DNA from: Frankiales bacterium
Lineage (GTDB): Bacteria; Actinomycetota; Actinomycetes; Mycobacteriales; SCTD01
Assembly (NCBI GenBank): GCA_025965615.1
Contig: JAOPWP010000059.1
Span: forward strand, 1-38,257
Reading direction: 5' to 3'
Length of the DNA stretch: 38,257 nucleotides
The position numbers and the translations under genes were made by a program. This document shows positions 1 to 9,388 of this stretch, in pieces. The notes under the pieces were generated by a model, which did not search any database, was not told where the DNA came from, and worked only from the letters and a program-made list of their open reading frames with translations. The stretch's first letter is position 1, and each line of letters starts with the position of its first letter.

Positions 1-683
1 ACGATGACGCGGAGCGGCTGGGGCACGTCGGCAGGGGGGACCCCTGTTGGCCGGGCGTCGAGCAGCGGGTCGTCGACCAGCACGGTGCCGACGCCGGCCA
101 GCACCGCGTCGGCCTCGGCGCGGAGCCGGTGGACGTCGGCCCGGGCCAGCTCTCCGGTGATCCAGCGGGAGGTCCCGTCGCTCGCGGCGGCGCGCCCGTC
201 GAGCGTCGCGGCGTACTTCCAGGTCACGAAGGGCCGACCGGTCCGTCGGCTGGTCAGCCATGCCTCGAGCGGGCCGAGGGCGACCTGCTCGGACAGCACG
301 TCGCTCTCCACGTCGACCCCGGCCTGCGCCAGCAGCTGCGCACCGCCGCCCGCATCGGGCGTCGGGTCGGCGCAACTGATGACCACCCGGGCGATCCCGG
401 CTGCGAGGACCGCCTCGGTGCAGGGCCCGGTGCGGCCGGTGTGCCGGCAGGGCTCGAGGGTGACGACCAGGGTGCCGCCCCTGGCCCGCTCCCCCGCCTC
501 GGCGAGCGCGACGACCTCCGCGTGCGGGCCCCCGGGCGGGCGGGTGTGGCCGGTGCCGACCACGGCGCCGGACGCGTCGAGCACCACGGCGCCGACCGGC
601 GGGTTGGGACTGGTGCGGCCGAGAGCGGCCCCGGACAGCACGACGGCCTGGCGCAGGGCGTCGAGCTCTACCGTGCTGGCCAT
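1..683 (-). CDS. ribD: RibD, riboflavin deaminase/reductase (3' end cut by window)
   Basis: This is the N-terminal 227 codons of the bifunctional enzyme that deaminates and then reduces the pyrimidine intermediate of riboflavin synthesis. The frame is open to base 1, so the C-terminal part of the reductase lies outside the window. The zinc deaminase motif is clear: HAEVVAL near residue 60, then EPCRHTGRTGPC near 80-91. The reductase domain begins at KYAATLDGRAA and continues through SRWITG. The ATG at 683 is chosen because GGAGGGG lies just upstream. An FMN riboswitch precedes the gene, so expression is expected to fall when FMN is plentiful. The usual riboflavin synthase and DHBP/lumazine genes are expected beyond the window. 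Confidence 0.95.
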   Translation of the reverse strand, partial: MASTVELDALRQAVVLSGAALGRTSPNPPVGAVVLDASGAVVGTGHTRPPGGPHAEVVALAEAGERARGGTLVVTLEPCRHTGRTGPCTEAVLAAGIARVVISCADPTPDAGGGAQLLAQAGVDVESDVLSEQVALGPLEAWLTSRRTGRPFVTWKYAATLDGRAAASDGTSRWITGELARADVHRLRAEADAVLAGVGTVLVDDPLLDARPTGVPPADVPQPLRVI

Positions 684-686
684 CTG

Positions 687-717
687 GTCCCCTCCGCGCT
701 CAGGCGGCCCCGGGGAC
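687..717 (-). promoter_or_regulatory. Hairpin able to mask the ribD ribosome-binding site
   Basis: GTCCCC at 717-712 is exactly complementary to GGGGAC at 692-687. The second arm lies in the GGAGGGGACCAG stretch that forms the ribD Shine-Dalgarno region. It is the likely OFF structure of the FMN riboswitch. This is inferred from complementarity only. Confidence 0.5.
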
Positions 718-751
718 AGGCAGGCGCGGGCGCGTAGCCCCCGACCTACCC

Positions 752-892
752 GCGCGCTCCCTCTCCTCCGGACTCACCGTCGGTCCTGGAGTCCCACCAG
801 GTCCACCGGTCGCTGGCTGCGATCGGGTCGCGGACTGTCACCGCCGGTTCGGCCTTCACCAGATGGGCCTGGCCACCGACCCCGGGGCGCGC
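752..892 (-). promoter_or_regulatory. FMN riboswitch (RFN element) upstream of ribD
   Basis: Read on the minus strand, the conserved RFN blocks appear in order: GGGGTCGGTG, CCGAACCGGCGGTGACAGTC, CGCGACCCG, ACCGGTGGACCTGGTG, ACTCCAGGACCGACGGTGAG and TCCGGAGGAGAGGGAG. P1 can form between GCGCGCCCC (892-884) and GGGAGCGCGC (761-752), with one C-A mismatch. The 3' strand of P1 is immediately followed by GC-rich sequence that can pair with it instead: GCGCGGG at 755-749 with CCCGCGC at 730-724. This gives a plausible switch between two structures. There is no U-rich tail, so control is more likely translational than by termination. Confidence 0.93.
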
Positions 893-956
893 AGATCTTC
901 GTCGCTCGCAGTCTGCCACGTCGGCCTTCGAGCGCCGAACCTGTGTGCGGCAGGTC

Positions 957-1631
957 TCAGGCGGGGGTGACCGCGGCGGCGCGTGCCCGCAGCGCCTCCA
1001 CAGCGGCAGCGGGGTCGGCCGCCCCGTAGACCGCCGAGCCGGCGACGAAGACGTCCGCGCCCGCCTCGGCACACCGCTCGATCGTCTCGGCGCTCACCCC
1101 CCCGTCGACCTGCAGCCAGACGTCGAGCTCCCGGCCGCGGATGGCCTCGGAGCAGCGGCGCAGCTTCGGCAGGACGACGTCGAGGAAGCTCTGCCCGCCG
1201 AACCCCGGCTCCACGGTCATCACGAGCAGCATGTCGATCTCGGGCAGCAGGTCGAGGTAGGGCTCGACGGGTGTGGCCGGCTTCAGCGCCATGCCCGCTC
1301 GACTGCCTGCCGCCCGCAGGGTGCGCGCGAGGCGGATGGGGGCGGCGGCAGCCTCGGCGTGGAAGGTGACGCTGCCCGCGCCCGCCTCGGCGTACGCCGG
1401 AGCCCAGCGGTCGGGGTCCTCGATCATCAGGTGGCAGTCCACCGGGATCGACGTCGCCTTGAGGATCGCCTCGACGACCGGCAGGCCCAGGGTGAGGTTG
1501 GGGACGAAGTGGTTGTCCATCACGTCGACGTGCGCCCAGTCAGCCGCGCCGTCGATGCGGGCCAGCTCGTCGGACAGCCGCGCGAAGTCGGCGGACAGGA
1601 TGCTGGGACTGATCTGCGGGGGCCGGCTCAT
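957..1631 (-). CDS. rpe: Ribulose-phosphate 3-epimerase
   Basis: This enzyme interconverts ribulose 5-phosphate and xylulose 5-phosphate in the pentose phosphate pathway. The 224-residue TIM barrel is full length. It begins with the family hallmark [13 protein letters not shown]. The metal and catalytic motifs are [25 protein letters not shown] and the C-terminal [16 protein letters not shown], the phosphate-loop segment, is also present. A GTG three codons upstream (1640) is possible, but the ATG at 1631 has AGGG about 8 bases before it and fits family length. It follows rsmB by 24 bases, in the def-fmt-rsmB-rpe operon. Pentose phosphates feed riboflavin synthesis, which suits the neighbouring ribD. 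Confidence 0.96.
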   Translation of the reverse strand: MSRPPQISPSILSADFARLSDELARIDGAADWAHVDVMDNHFVPNLTLGLPVVEAILKATSIPVDCHLMIEDPDRWAPAYAEAGAGSVTFHAEAAAAPIRLARTLRAAGSRAGMALKPATPVEPYLDLLPEIDMLLVMTVEPGFGGQSFLDVVLPKLRRCSEAIRGRELDVWLQVDGGVSAETIERCAEAGADVFVAGSAVYGAADPAAAVEALRARAAAVTPA

Positions 1632-1655
1632 GGGCGACACCCTAGGAGCAGGGGG

Positions 1656-3062
1656 TCAGCGGCGGCGGCGGAGCAGCGCCAGGTGCATCGCGTCGGTGCC
1701 GTGCAGGTGCGGCCAGAGCTGGACCGACGGCCCCTCGCCCAGGTCCGGGACGCCCGGCAGCAGAGGTCGTGCGTCGACCTGCTCGAGCTCGGGGTGGCGG
1801 CGCAGGACGTCCAGCACCGGCACCCTCGTCTCGGCCAGGTGCGGGGAGCAGGTCACGTAGGCGAGCACGCCACCGGGCCGCAGGAGCCGCACCCCGCTGT
1901 CGAGCAGTTCCCCCTGCAACCGGGTGAGGGCCGGCAGGTCGGAGGGCTGGCGGCGCCAACGCACCTCGGGTCGGCGGCGCAGCGCACCCAGGCCGCTGCA
2001 CGGCGCGTCGAGCAGCACCCGGTCGGCGGTCCCCGGCGCCATCGGCGGGCGGCGCGAGTCGGTCGTGAGGACGTCAGGGACCCCGCTGCGCCGGACGAGG
2101 CGCGAGCGGTGGTGCTGCGCCTCGAAGGCGACCAGCCGGGCTCCGCGCTCCCCCGCCAGCACCTCGAGCAGCGCGGCCTTGCCGCCAGGCCCGGCGCAGA
2201 GGTCGACCCACACGCGGTCCGGGCCGTCGACCGGCGCTGCCGCGAGGGCGAGCGCCATCAGCTGGCTGCCCTCGTCCTGCACGCCGGCCCGGCCGTGCTG
2301 CACGGCCGCGAGAGCACCGGGGTCGCCCTCACCCAGGCGCACGGCGTACGGCGAGAACGGCCCAAGGGTGCCACCGCTCGACGCGAGCAGCTCGTCGCGG
2401 GGGATCCGGCGCGCGACCAGGTGGACCTCGGGCCGCGCGTCGTCGGCGGCGAGAGCCGCCCCCGTCTGCCAGAGGTCACCGCCGAGGGCGTCCCGGAAGG
2501 CGCTCGCGATCCACCGCGGGTGGCTGTGCTGGAGCGCGAGAGCGCCGAGCCGGTCGTCGGCGGGGGCGATCTGGGCCACCCAGGCGTCGAGGTCCTGGAC
2601 CGCGACCTTGCGGAGGACCGCGTTGACGAAGGAGACGGGACCGGCGCTGACGACGCGTCGGGCCAGGTCGACGGTGGCTGAGACCGCCGCGTGCGTAGGG
2701 ATCCTCGTACGCAGCAGCTGGTGCGCCCCGAGGCGCAGGACGTCGAGGACGGGCGGGTCCACCTGCTTGAGCGGACGGTCGACGCAGGCCTGCAGCACGG
2801 CGTCGTAGAGGCCCTGCCCGCGCAGCGCCCCGTAGGCCAGCTCGGTGGCGAGCGCCGCATCGCGCCCGGTGATCCCACGCTCGCGCAGGAGTCCGGGAAG
2901 GACGAGGTTGGCGTAGGCGGCGTCCTTGCGCACGGCGACGAGGACGTCGAAGGCGGCGCGGCGCGGCTTGTCGTCAGCAGGAGGCCGGTAGGGACGCGCC
3001 GCCCTGCGGTCCGGCTTGCCGGCAGGCTTGCCAGGCGCGCGAGCGGACCCACCAGGCGTCAC
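1656..3062 (-). CDS. rsmB: 16S rRNA (cytosine-5) methyltransferase RsmB/Fmu
   Basis: This SAM-dependent enzyme makes m5C967-type modifications in 16S rRNA. The 468-residue protein has a basic, Pro/Lys-rich N-terminus, then a NusB-like RNA-binding domain (about residues 35-170), then the methyltransferase fold. The SAM-binding motif is [14 protein letters not shown]. The two catalytic cysteines are in [10 protein letters not shown] and [11 protein letters not shown]. The GTG start at 3062 overlaps the fmt stop (GTGA), so the two are translationally coupled. The product belongs with def and fmt in a translation-related operon. Confidence 0.94.
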   Translation of the reverse strand: MTPGGSARAPGKPAGKPDRRAARPYRPPADDKPRRAAFDVLVAVRKDAAYANLVLPGLLRERGITGRDAALATELAYGALRGQGLYDAVLQACVDRPLKQVDPPVLDVLRLGAHQLLRTRIPTHAAVSATVDLARRVVSAGPVSFVNAVLRKVAVQDLDAWVAQIAPADDRLGALALQHSHPRWIASAFRDALGGDLWQTGAALAADDARPEVHLVARRIPRDELLASSGGTLGPFSPYAVRLGEGDPGALAAVQHGRAGVQDEGSQLMALALAAAPVDGPDRVWVDLCAGPGGKAALLEVLAGERGARLVAFEAQHHRSRLVRRSGVPDVLTTDSRRPPMAPGTADRVLLDAPCSGLGALRRRPEVRWRRQPSDLPALTRLQGELLDSGVRLLRPGGVLAYVTCSPHLAETRVPVLDVLRRHPELEQVDARPLLPGVPDLGEGPSVQLWPHLHGTDAMHLALLRRRR

Positions 3063-3967
3063 GAGAACACCTCGCCAGCAGTAGGTCTCAGACCGCGTAG
3101 CCAGTCGGACGCGGCCATCGCACCCTTGCCCTCAGGGCGGACACCGCCGAGCCGCACCGCCGTGGTCCCCGTGCCGACCAGGTCGTCGCGCAGCTCCCCC
3201 GGTGCCAGCCGTTCGTCGGTGTGGCTCACCGGACCCAGCTTGAGCCGGCGGTCCCGGAAGGTCGTCCAGGCCCCGGGAGCAGGTGTGCAGGCCCGGACCA
3301 GGCGCTCGACCCGCAACGCCGGCGCAAGCCAGTCGATCCGGGCATCCTCCACCGTGAGCTTCGGGGCCAGGCTCACGCCCTCGGCTGGCTGGGGCACGGC
3401 CGACACGGTGCCGTCCTCGATCGCGTCGAGGGTGGCCAGGAGCAGGCCGGCCCCGGCGCGGGCGAGCCGCTCGAGCAGGTCGCCGCTGGTGTCGGTCGGT
3501 CGTACGTCCTCCGTCGTGACGCCGAAGACCGGACCGGTGTCCATGCCCGCCTCGAGACGGAAGGTCGTCGCCCCCGTGACCTCGTCGCCGGCGAGCACGG
3601 CGTGCTGCACCGGGGCAGCGCCGCGCCAGGCCGGCAGGAGGGAGAAGTGCAGGTTGACCCAGCCGTGCGGCGGGACGTCCAGCACCGCTTGGGGCAGCAA
3701 CGCGCCGTACGCCACGACAGGGCAGCAGTCTGGTGCGATCTCACGCAGCCGGGCGGAGAAGTCGAGGTCACCCGGCGAACGGGGGGTGAGGACCTCGATC
3801 CCGGTCCGGTCCGCCAGCTCCCTGACCGGGCTGGGGCGCAGGGCGCGGCCCCGGCCGGCGGGGGCATCGGGCCGGGTCAGCACGGCGGCGACCTCGTGCC
3901 GGCTGGCGAGCAGAGCCTCGAGCGACGGCAGAGCCGGCTCGGGGGTGCCGGCGAACACCAGCCTCAC
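3059..3967 (-). CDS. fmt: Methionyl-tRNA formyltransferase
   Basis: This enzyme formylates initiator Met-tRNA using 10-formyl-THF. It has 302 residues, close to the usual 310. The start [20 protein letters not shown] is typical of the family. The catalytic core is [21 protein letters not shown] followed by GMDTGPVF. The C-terminal OB-like domain (about 205-300) binds tRNA. GTG is used as start. It lies 7 bases after def, the deformylase that later removes the same formyl group, which is a common pairing. Confidence 0.96.
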   Translation of the reverse strand: MRLVFAGTPEPALPSLEALLASRHEVAAVLTRPDAPAGRGRALRPSPVRELADRTGIEVLTPRSPGDLDFSARLREIAPDCCPVVAYGALLPQAVLDVPPHGWVNLHFSLLPAWRGAAPVQHAVLAGDEVTGATTFRLEAGMDTGPVFGVTTEDVRPTDTSGDLLERLARAGAGLLLATLDAIEDGTVSAVPQPAEGVSLAPKLTVEDARIDWLAPALRVERLVRACTPAPGAWTTFRDRRLKLGPVSHTDERLAPGELRDDLVGTGTTAVRLGGVRPEGKGAMAASDWLRGLRPTAGEVFS

Positions 3968-3974
3968 AGCGCAG

Positions 3975-4523
3975 TCAGCGTGCGCGCCCGAACAGCGGGT
4001 GCGGGCTCGTCTTGACGACCGGCGGCGGCTGGTTGGCCCACTCGGCGAGCCGGACGGCCTCGAGCGCGGCCTTCCGCGTCTCGGCGTCCAGGCGGTCGAT
4101 GAACAGCACCCCGTCGAGGTGGTCGGTCTCGTGCTGGACGCAGCGGGCGAGCAGGTCGCTGCCCTCGATCGTCACCGGGTCGCCGTAGACGTTCTGGCCG
4201 TGCGCGACCACGTGCTGCTTGCGCACGCAGTCGAAGGTCAGGTCGGGCAGCGACAGGCACCCCTCGGGTCCGTCCTGCTCCTCGTCGCTGGGGAAGTGCA
4301 GCACAGGGTTGATCAGGTGCCCGAGCACGTCGTCGACGTCGAACACGAAGACCCGCAGCCCCACGCCGATCTGAGGTGCGGCGAGGCCGACCCCCGGGGC
4401 CTCGACCATGGTGTCCGAGAGGTCCTTGACGAGCGTGCGCAGCTCCTTGTCGAAGGTCGTGACCGGGGCTGCGGGCGTGCGGAGCACAGGGTCGCCGAGC
4501 AGTCGGATCGTCCGGGTGGCCAC
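3975..4523 (-). CDS. def: Peptide deformylase
   Basis: This metalloenzyme removes the N-formyl group from new proteins. All three signature motifs are present in the 182-residue product: [10 protein letters not shown] (motif 1), EGCLSLP with the metal cysteine (motif 2) and QHETDHLDG with the HExxH metal site (motif 3). The GTG at 4523 is preferred although it has no good Shine-Dalgarno sequence, because a TAGCAT -10 hexamer lies only 6 bases upstream. That arrangement is typical of leaderless actinobacterial transcripts. It heads the operon def-fmt-rsmB-rpe. Confidence 0.95.
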   Translation of the reverse strand: MATRTIRLLGDPVLRTPAAPVTTFDKELRTLVKDLSDTMVEAPGVGLAAPQIGVGLRVFVFDVDDVLGHLINPVLHFPSDEEQDGPEGCLSLPDLTFDCVRKQHVVAHGQNVYGDPVTIEGSDLLARCVQHETDHLDGVLFIDRLDAETRKAALEAVRLAEWANQPPPVVKTSPHPLFGRAR

Positions 4524-4529
4524 CCGCTC

Positions 4530-4535
4530 ATGCTA
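4530..4535 (-). promoter_or_regulatory. Candidate leaderless -10 element for def
   Basis: TAGCAT fits the TANNNT -10 consensus and ends 6 bases before the GTG start of def, so transcription would begin at or beside the start codon. No convincing -35 hexamer is visible. Confidence 0.45.
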
Positions 4536-4580
4536 GGTGACGGCGCCGGCCCGGTGGGGCGCACGCACGGCAGGACGGTT

Positions 4581-6662
4581 CTAGGCCAGGACCCTGGGGT
4601 CGAGCTCGACGCGGACGGGCTCGCCCTTCCTGGCACTGCGGACCGACGCGGCCGCTCGCAGGGCGGCAGCGAGGTCCGCACCGCGGCCCAGGGGGGCACG
4701 CAGGAGCAGCCGCTCCTGGCCCCCCTCGGCCGGCACCGGTCCGAGGACGTCGGCCTGCGCCGCGACGGACAGGGCGCTGACGAACTCGGTCAGCGCGGTG
4801 GGCGTCCCGACGAGGCTGGCCATGTGCACGGCTGGCGGGAAGCGCAAGGCGGTCCGCTCCGCCAGTTCTCGAGCCGCCGCGCCCGCGGGGTCCCAGCGGA
4901 TCAGGGCCTGCACCGGGGTGAGGCCCCGGTCGGCCACGACGACCACCCGGCCGGCGGGTGCCGGGCGGGCCAGCGCCGCGGCAGCGAACCAGCGGCGGAG
5001 GGCCTCCTCGCCGGCCCGCAGGTCGACCCGCCCCAGCGCCGCCCACCCGTCGAGCAGGAGAACCGCGCCGTAACCCCCCACTGCCACCGGCTCGGCGCCC
5101 GGGGTGCTGATGACCAGTGCCGGGGCCGCCGGCACGGTCGCGAGGACCCCGTCGCGACCCGAGGTGCGGACCGTCACCCCGGGAAACGCCCGGCCGAGCT
5201 CCTCGGCCGTGCGTCGCGCGCCGACGACGACCGCGCGCAGGCGCCGCCCGTCGCAGCCGGGGCAGACCCAGTCCCCCGCCAGGCGCCCGCACCACCGGCA
5301 GCCGGGCACGGAGGAGCTCGACATCGACGCCAGCGGCCCGCTGCACGAGGGGCAGCGTGCGGGGGTGCGGTCGCGCTCGCACGCGAGACTGGGCACGTAG
5401 CCCCGGCGCGGCACCTGGACGAGGACCGGCGTCTGGGCTGCCAGCGCGGCACGGGCCGCGTCGAAGGCCAGAGCCGGCAGCCGGGCGGCCTGCGCCATCG
5501 GGTCCCGAGCCAGCTGGTCCTCTCCCGTCCCGTCGACAGCGGGAGCGAGGCTGCGCACCGTCGGCCGAGCAGCCTCGACCGGGCGGGCCCACCCCGACTC
5601 GACCAGCTGCTGCGCCTCTGCGGTGCGCGCGTGGCCCCCGATCAGCAGCGCCGCACCGGACAGCTGGGCCCGCAGGCGCAGCACCTCACGGACGTGCGGG
5701 TAGGGCGCCCGCGGCTCGGCGTGCAGGTCGTCCCCGTCGTCCCACACGACGGCCAGGCCGAGCTGCTGCACCGGCGCGAACGCGGCCCCCCGGGTCCCCA
5801 GCGCGACCTGGACGTCGCCGCGCAGGACCGACAGCCAACGGCGGTAGCGCTCGGCGGGACCGAGGTCGGCCGACAGCGCCGCGGCGCGTACGCCGGTGGC
5901 ATCGATCGCCGCGCCGACCCGCTGCAGGTCCCTCCCGTCCGGCACGACCACCAGGGCGCCGCGGCCGCTGGCGACGCAGGCCACGACGGCACGGGCGATC
6001 TCGTCGGGCCAGGTCGCCCCGGGCAGGGCGGACCACACCGCGCGAGGCGAACGGCCTGCGGCCAGGGCGGCGATCAGCCCGGCTCCTGTCGGGTAGCGGG
6101 ACCACAGCCCAGCCTCGTCGGGGACGAGCCGGGACGGGCCCGCCGCGGCCTTGTCGTCGGCCGACGCCTGAGGGGCCGGTGCGGCCTCCACCCGTCCGTG
6201 CCGGGGCGGGATCGCGAGGCGCAGGACGTCGGCCAGCGTGCCTGCGGTCCGGTCGGCCACGGCGCGGGCCAACTCGGCCACCTCGGGCGTCAGCACCCGC
6301 TCCGCGCTGACCACCGCGGCCAGCGGCGTGAGGCGCCCGACGTGCTCGGTGTCGTCGACCCGCGCGAGGAGCCAGCCGTCGACGAGCCGGCCCGCGAAGC
6401 GGACCCGCACGCGTACGCCCGGCTGGGCCTTGTCGTCCAGCTGTGCCGGCACGGCGTAGTCGAACAGCCGGTCCAGGTGCGCGAGACCGCTGTCGACCGC
6501 GACTCTCGCCACCGGTCGCCGCTCGGCCACCTCGGGCGCGGGGCGGGCCGGCTTGCGTCGTGAGGCAGTCCGCGCCGGGCTCGACGGTGGCAGGGCACCA
6601 GGGAGGAGCAGCGGCAGCACCTCGTCGGTCACGGCGCCGAGGCTAGGCGGGTGGACCGACAC
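4581..6662 (-). CDS. priA: PriA-like primosomal protein N', helicase motifs lost
   Basis: This is the actinobacterial form of the replication-restart protein PriA, 693 residues. The N-terminal DNA-binding domain (about 50-150) is recognisable from VARVAVDSGLAHLDRLFDYA and VRFAGRLVDGW. The zinc-binding cysteines are retained as C428, C437/C440, C455/C458 and C467/C470. The Walker A loop that should occur near residues 207-214 reads AVWSALPGAT and has no GKT. The DEEH box is replaced by WDDGDD (307-312). The protein is therefore probably not an ATPase, which is the usual state in actinobacteria. The GTG at 6662 is supported by GGAGG 7 bases upstream; a second GTG at 6632 has no such site. Confidence 0.9.
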   Translation of the reverse strand: MSVHPPSLGAVTDEVLPLLLPGALPPSSPARTASRRKPARPAPEVAERRPVARVAVDSGLAHLDRLFDYAVPAQLDDKAQPGVRVRVRFAGRLVDGWLLARVDDTEHVGRLTPLAAVVSAERVLTPEVAELARAVADRTAGTLADVLRLAIPPRHGRVEAAPAPQASADDKAAAGPSRLVPDEAGLWSRYPTGAGLIAALAAGRSPRAVWSALPGATWPDEIARAVVACVASGRGALVVVPDGRDLQRVGAAIDATGVRAAALSADLGPAERYRRWLSVLRGDVQVALGTRGAAFAPVQQLGLAVVWDDGDDLHAEPRAPYPHVREVLRLRAQLSGAALLIGGHARTAEAQQLVESGWARPVEAARPTVRSLAPAVDGTGEDQLARDPMAQAARLPALAFDAARAALAAQTPVLVQVPRRGYVPSLACERDRTPARCPSCSGPLASMSSSSVPGCRWCGRLAGDWVCPGCDGRRLRAVVVGARRTAEELGRAFPGVTVRTSGRDGVLATVPAAPALVISTPGAEPVAVGGYGAVLLLDGWAALGRVDLRAGEEALRRWFAAAALARPAPAGRVVVVADRGLTPVQALIRWDPAGAAARELAERTALRFPPAVHMASLVGTPTALTEFVSALSVAAQADVLGPVPAEGGQERLLLRAPLGRGADLAAALRAAASVRSARKGEPVRVELDPRVLA

Positions 6663-6680
6663 GGGCGCGCCTCCACCCAG

Positions 6681-6730
6681 CCGATCATGAGCCGTTCCAG
6701 AGGTCGGCTGGGGGACATCGGGGACGTACG
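6681..6730. repeat. Intergenic repeat, copy 1 of 3
   Basis: This is the most diverged copy. It starts CCGATCATG, contains GGTCGGCTGGGGGA and ends GGGGACGTACG. The internal inverted repeat is reduced to CCGA/TCGG. It lies just upstream of the priA start. Confidence 0.7.
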
Positions 6731-6751
6731 GCCGCGCGCCTGCTCCCCCGA

Positions 6752-6804
6752 CCGATCAAGCCCGACGGCGCCGGTGATCGGCTGGGGGAACCTGAGAACG
6801 TACG
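6752..6804. repeat. Intergenic repeat, copy 2 of 3
   Basis: CCGATCA (6752-6758) pairs with TGATCGG (6775-6781) to form a hairpin. It is followed by CTGGGGGAACCTGAGAACG and ends in TACG. It starts 71 bases after copy 1. Confidence 0.75.
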
Positions 6805-6825
6805 CACGCCGCAGGGACCACCCGA

Positions 6826-6877
6826 CCGATCATGCGGACCACGCCGATGATCGGCTGGGAGAACCAGAGGACGTACG
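6826..6877. repeat. Intergenic repeat, copy 3 of 3
   Basis: This copy has the best dyad: CCGATCAT (6826-6833) with ATGATCGG (6847-6854). CTGGGAGAACCAGAGGACG and TACG follow. It starts 74 bases after copy 2 and ends 26 bases from the metK stop codon. Confidence 0.75.
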
Positions 6878-6903
6878 GGGGAGGGCGCTCCGGGCCGAAC
6901 GAC

Positions 6904-8097
6904 CTACTGGCCGGCCGCCTTGCGCAGCAGGTCGGCCCGGTCGGTGGCCTCCCAGGTGAAGTCGGCGCCCGTGCGGCCGAAGTGGCCGTAGGCCGAGGTC
7001 TGGGCGTAGATCGGCCGCAGGAGGTCGAGGTCGCGGATGATCGCCGCCGGTCGGAGGTCGAAGACCTCGAGGACCGCGTCCTGGAGCTGCTGGTCGTCGA
7101 GGACGCCGGTGCCGAACGTGTCCACGAACAGGCCCACGGGCTCGGCCTTGCCGATCGCGTAGGCCACCTGGACCTCGCACCGCGTCGCCAGCCCGGCGGC
7201 GACGACGTTCTTGGCCACCCAGCGCATGGCGTAGGCCGCGGAGCGGTCGACCTTGGACGGGTCCTTGCCGGAGAAGGCGCCGCCGCCGTGCCGGGCGTAG
7301 CCGCCGTAGGTGTCGACGATGATCTTGCGGCCGGTCAGACCGGCGTCACCCATCGGTCCGCCGATGACGAACTTGCCGGTCGGGTTGACGAGGAGCCGGT
7401 AGCCCTCGGTCTCGATGCCCAGGGCGGCGATCTCAGGCTCGACCACGTGCTCGGCGATGTCGGGGGTGAGCAGGCTGACCAGGTCGATGTCCTCAGCGTG
7501 CTGGGAGGAGATCACGACGGTGTCGAGCCGGGCCGGCCTGCCGTCGACGTACTCGATGGTGACCTGGGTCTTTCCGTCAGGGCGGAGGTAGGGCACGACC
7601 CCGTCCTTGCGGACCTGGGTGAGCCGGCGGGCCAGCCGGTGCGCCAGCGCGATGGGGAGCGGCATGAGCTCGGGCGTCTCGTCGCAGGCGAACCCGAACA
7701 TCAGGCCCTGGTCGCCGGCACCCTGCTTCTCCAGCTCGTCCGTCTCGCCCTCGACACGGGCCTCGTAGGCCTCGTCGACGCCCTGGGCGATGTCGGCGCT
7801 CTGCGAGCCGATCGAGACCGAGACGCCGCAGCTCTCGCCGTCGAAGCCCTTCCTGCTGCTGTCGTAGCCGATCGCGAGGATCGTCTTGCGCACGATCGTC
7901 GGGATGTCGGCATAGGCCTTCGTCGTCACCTCGCCGGCGATGTGCACCTGCCCGGTGGTGATCATCGTCTCGACGGCCACCCGGCTGGAGGGGTCCTGAG
8001 CCAGCAGGGCGTCGAGGATCGAGTCGCTGATCGCATCCGCGATCTTGTCGGGGTGTCCCTCTGTGACGGACTCGGACGTGAAGAGGCGACGGGACAC
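6904..8097 (-). CDS. metK: S-adenosylmethionine synthetase
   Basis: This enzyme makes SAM from methionine and ATP. The 397-residue protein matches family length. It has the start [20 protein letters not shown] (ATP and metal site), the [12 protein letters not shown] loop and the [19 protein letters not shown] signature. The GTG start at 8097 has GAGGAG 4 bases before it. The gene follows coaBC by 25 bases, with no room for a SAM riboswitch between them. Downstream lie three copies of an intergenic repeat rather than another gene of the operon. Confidence 0.98.
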   Translation of the reverse strand: MSRRLFTSESVTEGHPDKIADAISDSILDALLAQDPSSRVAVETMITTGQVHIAGEVTTKAYADIPTIVRKTILAIGYDSSRKGFDGESCGVSVSIGSQSADIAQGVDEAYEARVEGETDELEKQGAGDQGLMFGFACDETPELMPLPIALAHRLARRLTQVRKDGVVPYLRPDGKTQVTIEYVDGRPARLDTVVISSQHAEDIDLVSLLTPDIAEHVVEPEIAALGIETEGYRLLVNPTGKFVIGGPMGDAGLTGRKIIVDTYGGYARHGGGAFSGKDPSKVDRSAAYAMRWVAKNVVAAGLATRCEVQVAYAIGKAEPVGLFVDTFGTGVLDDQQLQDAVLEVFDLRPAAIIRDLDLLRPIYAQTSAYGHFGRTGADFTWEATDRADLLRKAAGQ

Positions 8098-8122
8098 GGG
8101 GCTCCTCGAGCAGGCAGGGCGG

Positions 8123-9382
8123 TCAGGGCGTCCGGGGGAGCCTACTCGGCCACCTGCTCACCAGGTCGAGAACCACGTCGGCCACGGCGTCCTTGGTCGT
8201 GAGGGGTACCTCGAGCACCTCCCCGGTGCGGCTCAGCACGGTGACGGCGTTGTCGTCGCCCTCGAAGCCGGTCGGGTGCCCAGCCTCGCCGACCTCGTTC
8301 ACGACCAGCAGGTCACAGCCCTTGCGGGCGAGCTTGTCCTTGGCGTGGTCGAGGACGGAGCCGTCCTCGTCCCCGGTCTCGGCGGCGAAGCCGACCAGGA
8401 CCTGTCCGGCAGCGGCCGGATCGACCCCGCGCGCCGCCACGAGATCGGCGAGGACGTCGGGGTTCTGCACCAGCTCGACGGTCAGGTTCTGGGTCTTCTT
8501 GCGCTTGGTCGCGAGCCGCTCCACAGGCCGGTAGTCGGCCACCGCAGCGGCCATCACCACCACGTCAGCGCCCTTGCTCTCGGCCAGGACGACGTCGCGC
8601 AGCTCGAGAGCGCTCGTGACCCGGCGGACGCTGACCCCGGGCGGGTCCGGAAGCGCGGCGCTCGTGACGAGCACGACCTGGGCGCCGCGGCGCAGCGCGG
8701 CTCGCGCCAGGGCGTAGCCCTGCTTGCCCGAGGACCGGTTGCCCAGGAAGCGCACCGGATCGAGGTGCTCGCGGGTGCCGCCGGCCGAGATCACGACGCG
8801 GCGACCCGCGAGGTCCTGCTCGGACTCCGGGCCCCGGGCACCGGCGAGGACGCGCACGCACACCTCGACCAGCTCGGCCGGCTCGGGCAGTCGTCCCTTG
8901 CCGCTGTCGGCCCCGGTCAGGCGCCCCACGGCCGGTTCGACGACGAGCACCCCTCGTTTCCGGAGCAGGGCGACGTTGGCCTGCGTGGCGGGGTGCTCCC
9001 ACATCTCGGTGTGCATCGCAGGGGCGAGCACCACGGGACAGCGTGCGGTGAGCAGGACGTTCGTGAGCAGGTCGTCGGCGAGTCCGTGGGCTGCCCTCGC
9101 GAGCAGGTCTGCGGTGGCCGGCGCCACGACGACCAGGTCTGCGGTCTGGCCCAGACGCACGTGGGGCACCTCGTGGACCTGCGACCAGACGTCGTCCGCG
9201 ACGGGCTTGCCCGACAGCGCTGCCCAGGTCGGTGCGCCGACGAACTGGAGCGCGGCGCGGGTCGGCACGACGGTCACGTCAAGGCCGCGCTCCGACAGCC
9301 GCCGTAGCAGCTCGACCGCCTTGTAGGCAGCGATCCCCCCGGCTACGCCCAGGACGACCCGAGGTTGCTCGCTCGCCGCCAT
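8123..9382 (-). CDS. coaBC: Phosphopantothenoylcysteine decarboxylase/synthetase CoaBC
   Basis: This bifunctional coenzyme A enzyme has 419 residues. The N-terminal flavin decarboxylase (CoaC, about 1-185) starts [21 protein letters not shown] and carries the catalytic-histidine segment VPHVRLG, the PAMHTEMW motif and the clamp region around SGKGRLPEP. The C-terminal CTP-dependent synthetase (CoaB, about 200-410) shows [20 protein letters not shown] and the lysine-rich KRKKTQN segment. The ATG start is 6 bases after the rpoZ stop. Linkage of rpoZ, coaBC and metK is conserved in actinobacteria. Confidence 0.96.
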   Translation of the reverse strand: MAASEQPRVVLGVAGGIAAYKAVELLRRLSERGLDVTVVPTRAALQFVGAPTWAALSGKPVADDVWSQVHEVPHVRLGQTADLVVVAPATADLLARAAHGLADDLLTNVLLTARCPVVLAPAMHTEMWEHPATQANVALLRKRGVLVVEPAVGRLTGADSGKGRLPEPAELVEVCVRVLAGARGPESEQDLAGRRVVISAGGTREHLDPVRFLGNRSSGKQGYALARAALRRGAQVVLVTSAALPDPPGVSVRRVTSALELRDVVLAESKGADVVVMAAAVADYRPVERLATKRKKTQNLTVELVQNPDVLADLVAARGVDPAAAGQVLVGFAAETGDEDGSVLDHAKDKLARKGCDLLVVNEVGEAGHPTGFEGDDNAVTVLSRTGEVLEVPLTTKDAVADVVLDLVSRWPSRLPRTP

Positions 9383-9388
9383 CGTCGA

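Noticed and set aside
746-1074. Small minus-strand open frames before ribD
   Set aside because: They overlap the FMN riboswitch, whose conserved RNA blocks explain this sequence better than any protein.
945-2681. Open frame of 578 codons on the plus strand
   Set aside because: It is antisense to rpe and rsmB and shows no family motif.
2691-6563. Open frame of 1290 codons on the plus strand
   Set aside because: It runs antisense through fmt, def and priA. High G+C removes stops from the opposite strand. The translation is Arg/Gly/Ala/Pro-rich and has no recognisable domain.
6663-6903. Possible CRISPR array between priA and metK
   Set aside because: There are only three diverged copies, with spacers of about 21 bases and hairpins in each copy; no cas gene is near.
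8098-8122. Possible SAM riboswitch before metK
   Set aside because: The gap is 25 bases, far too small, and contains only the Shine-Dalgarno sequence.
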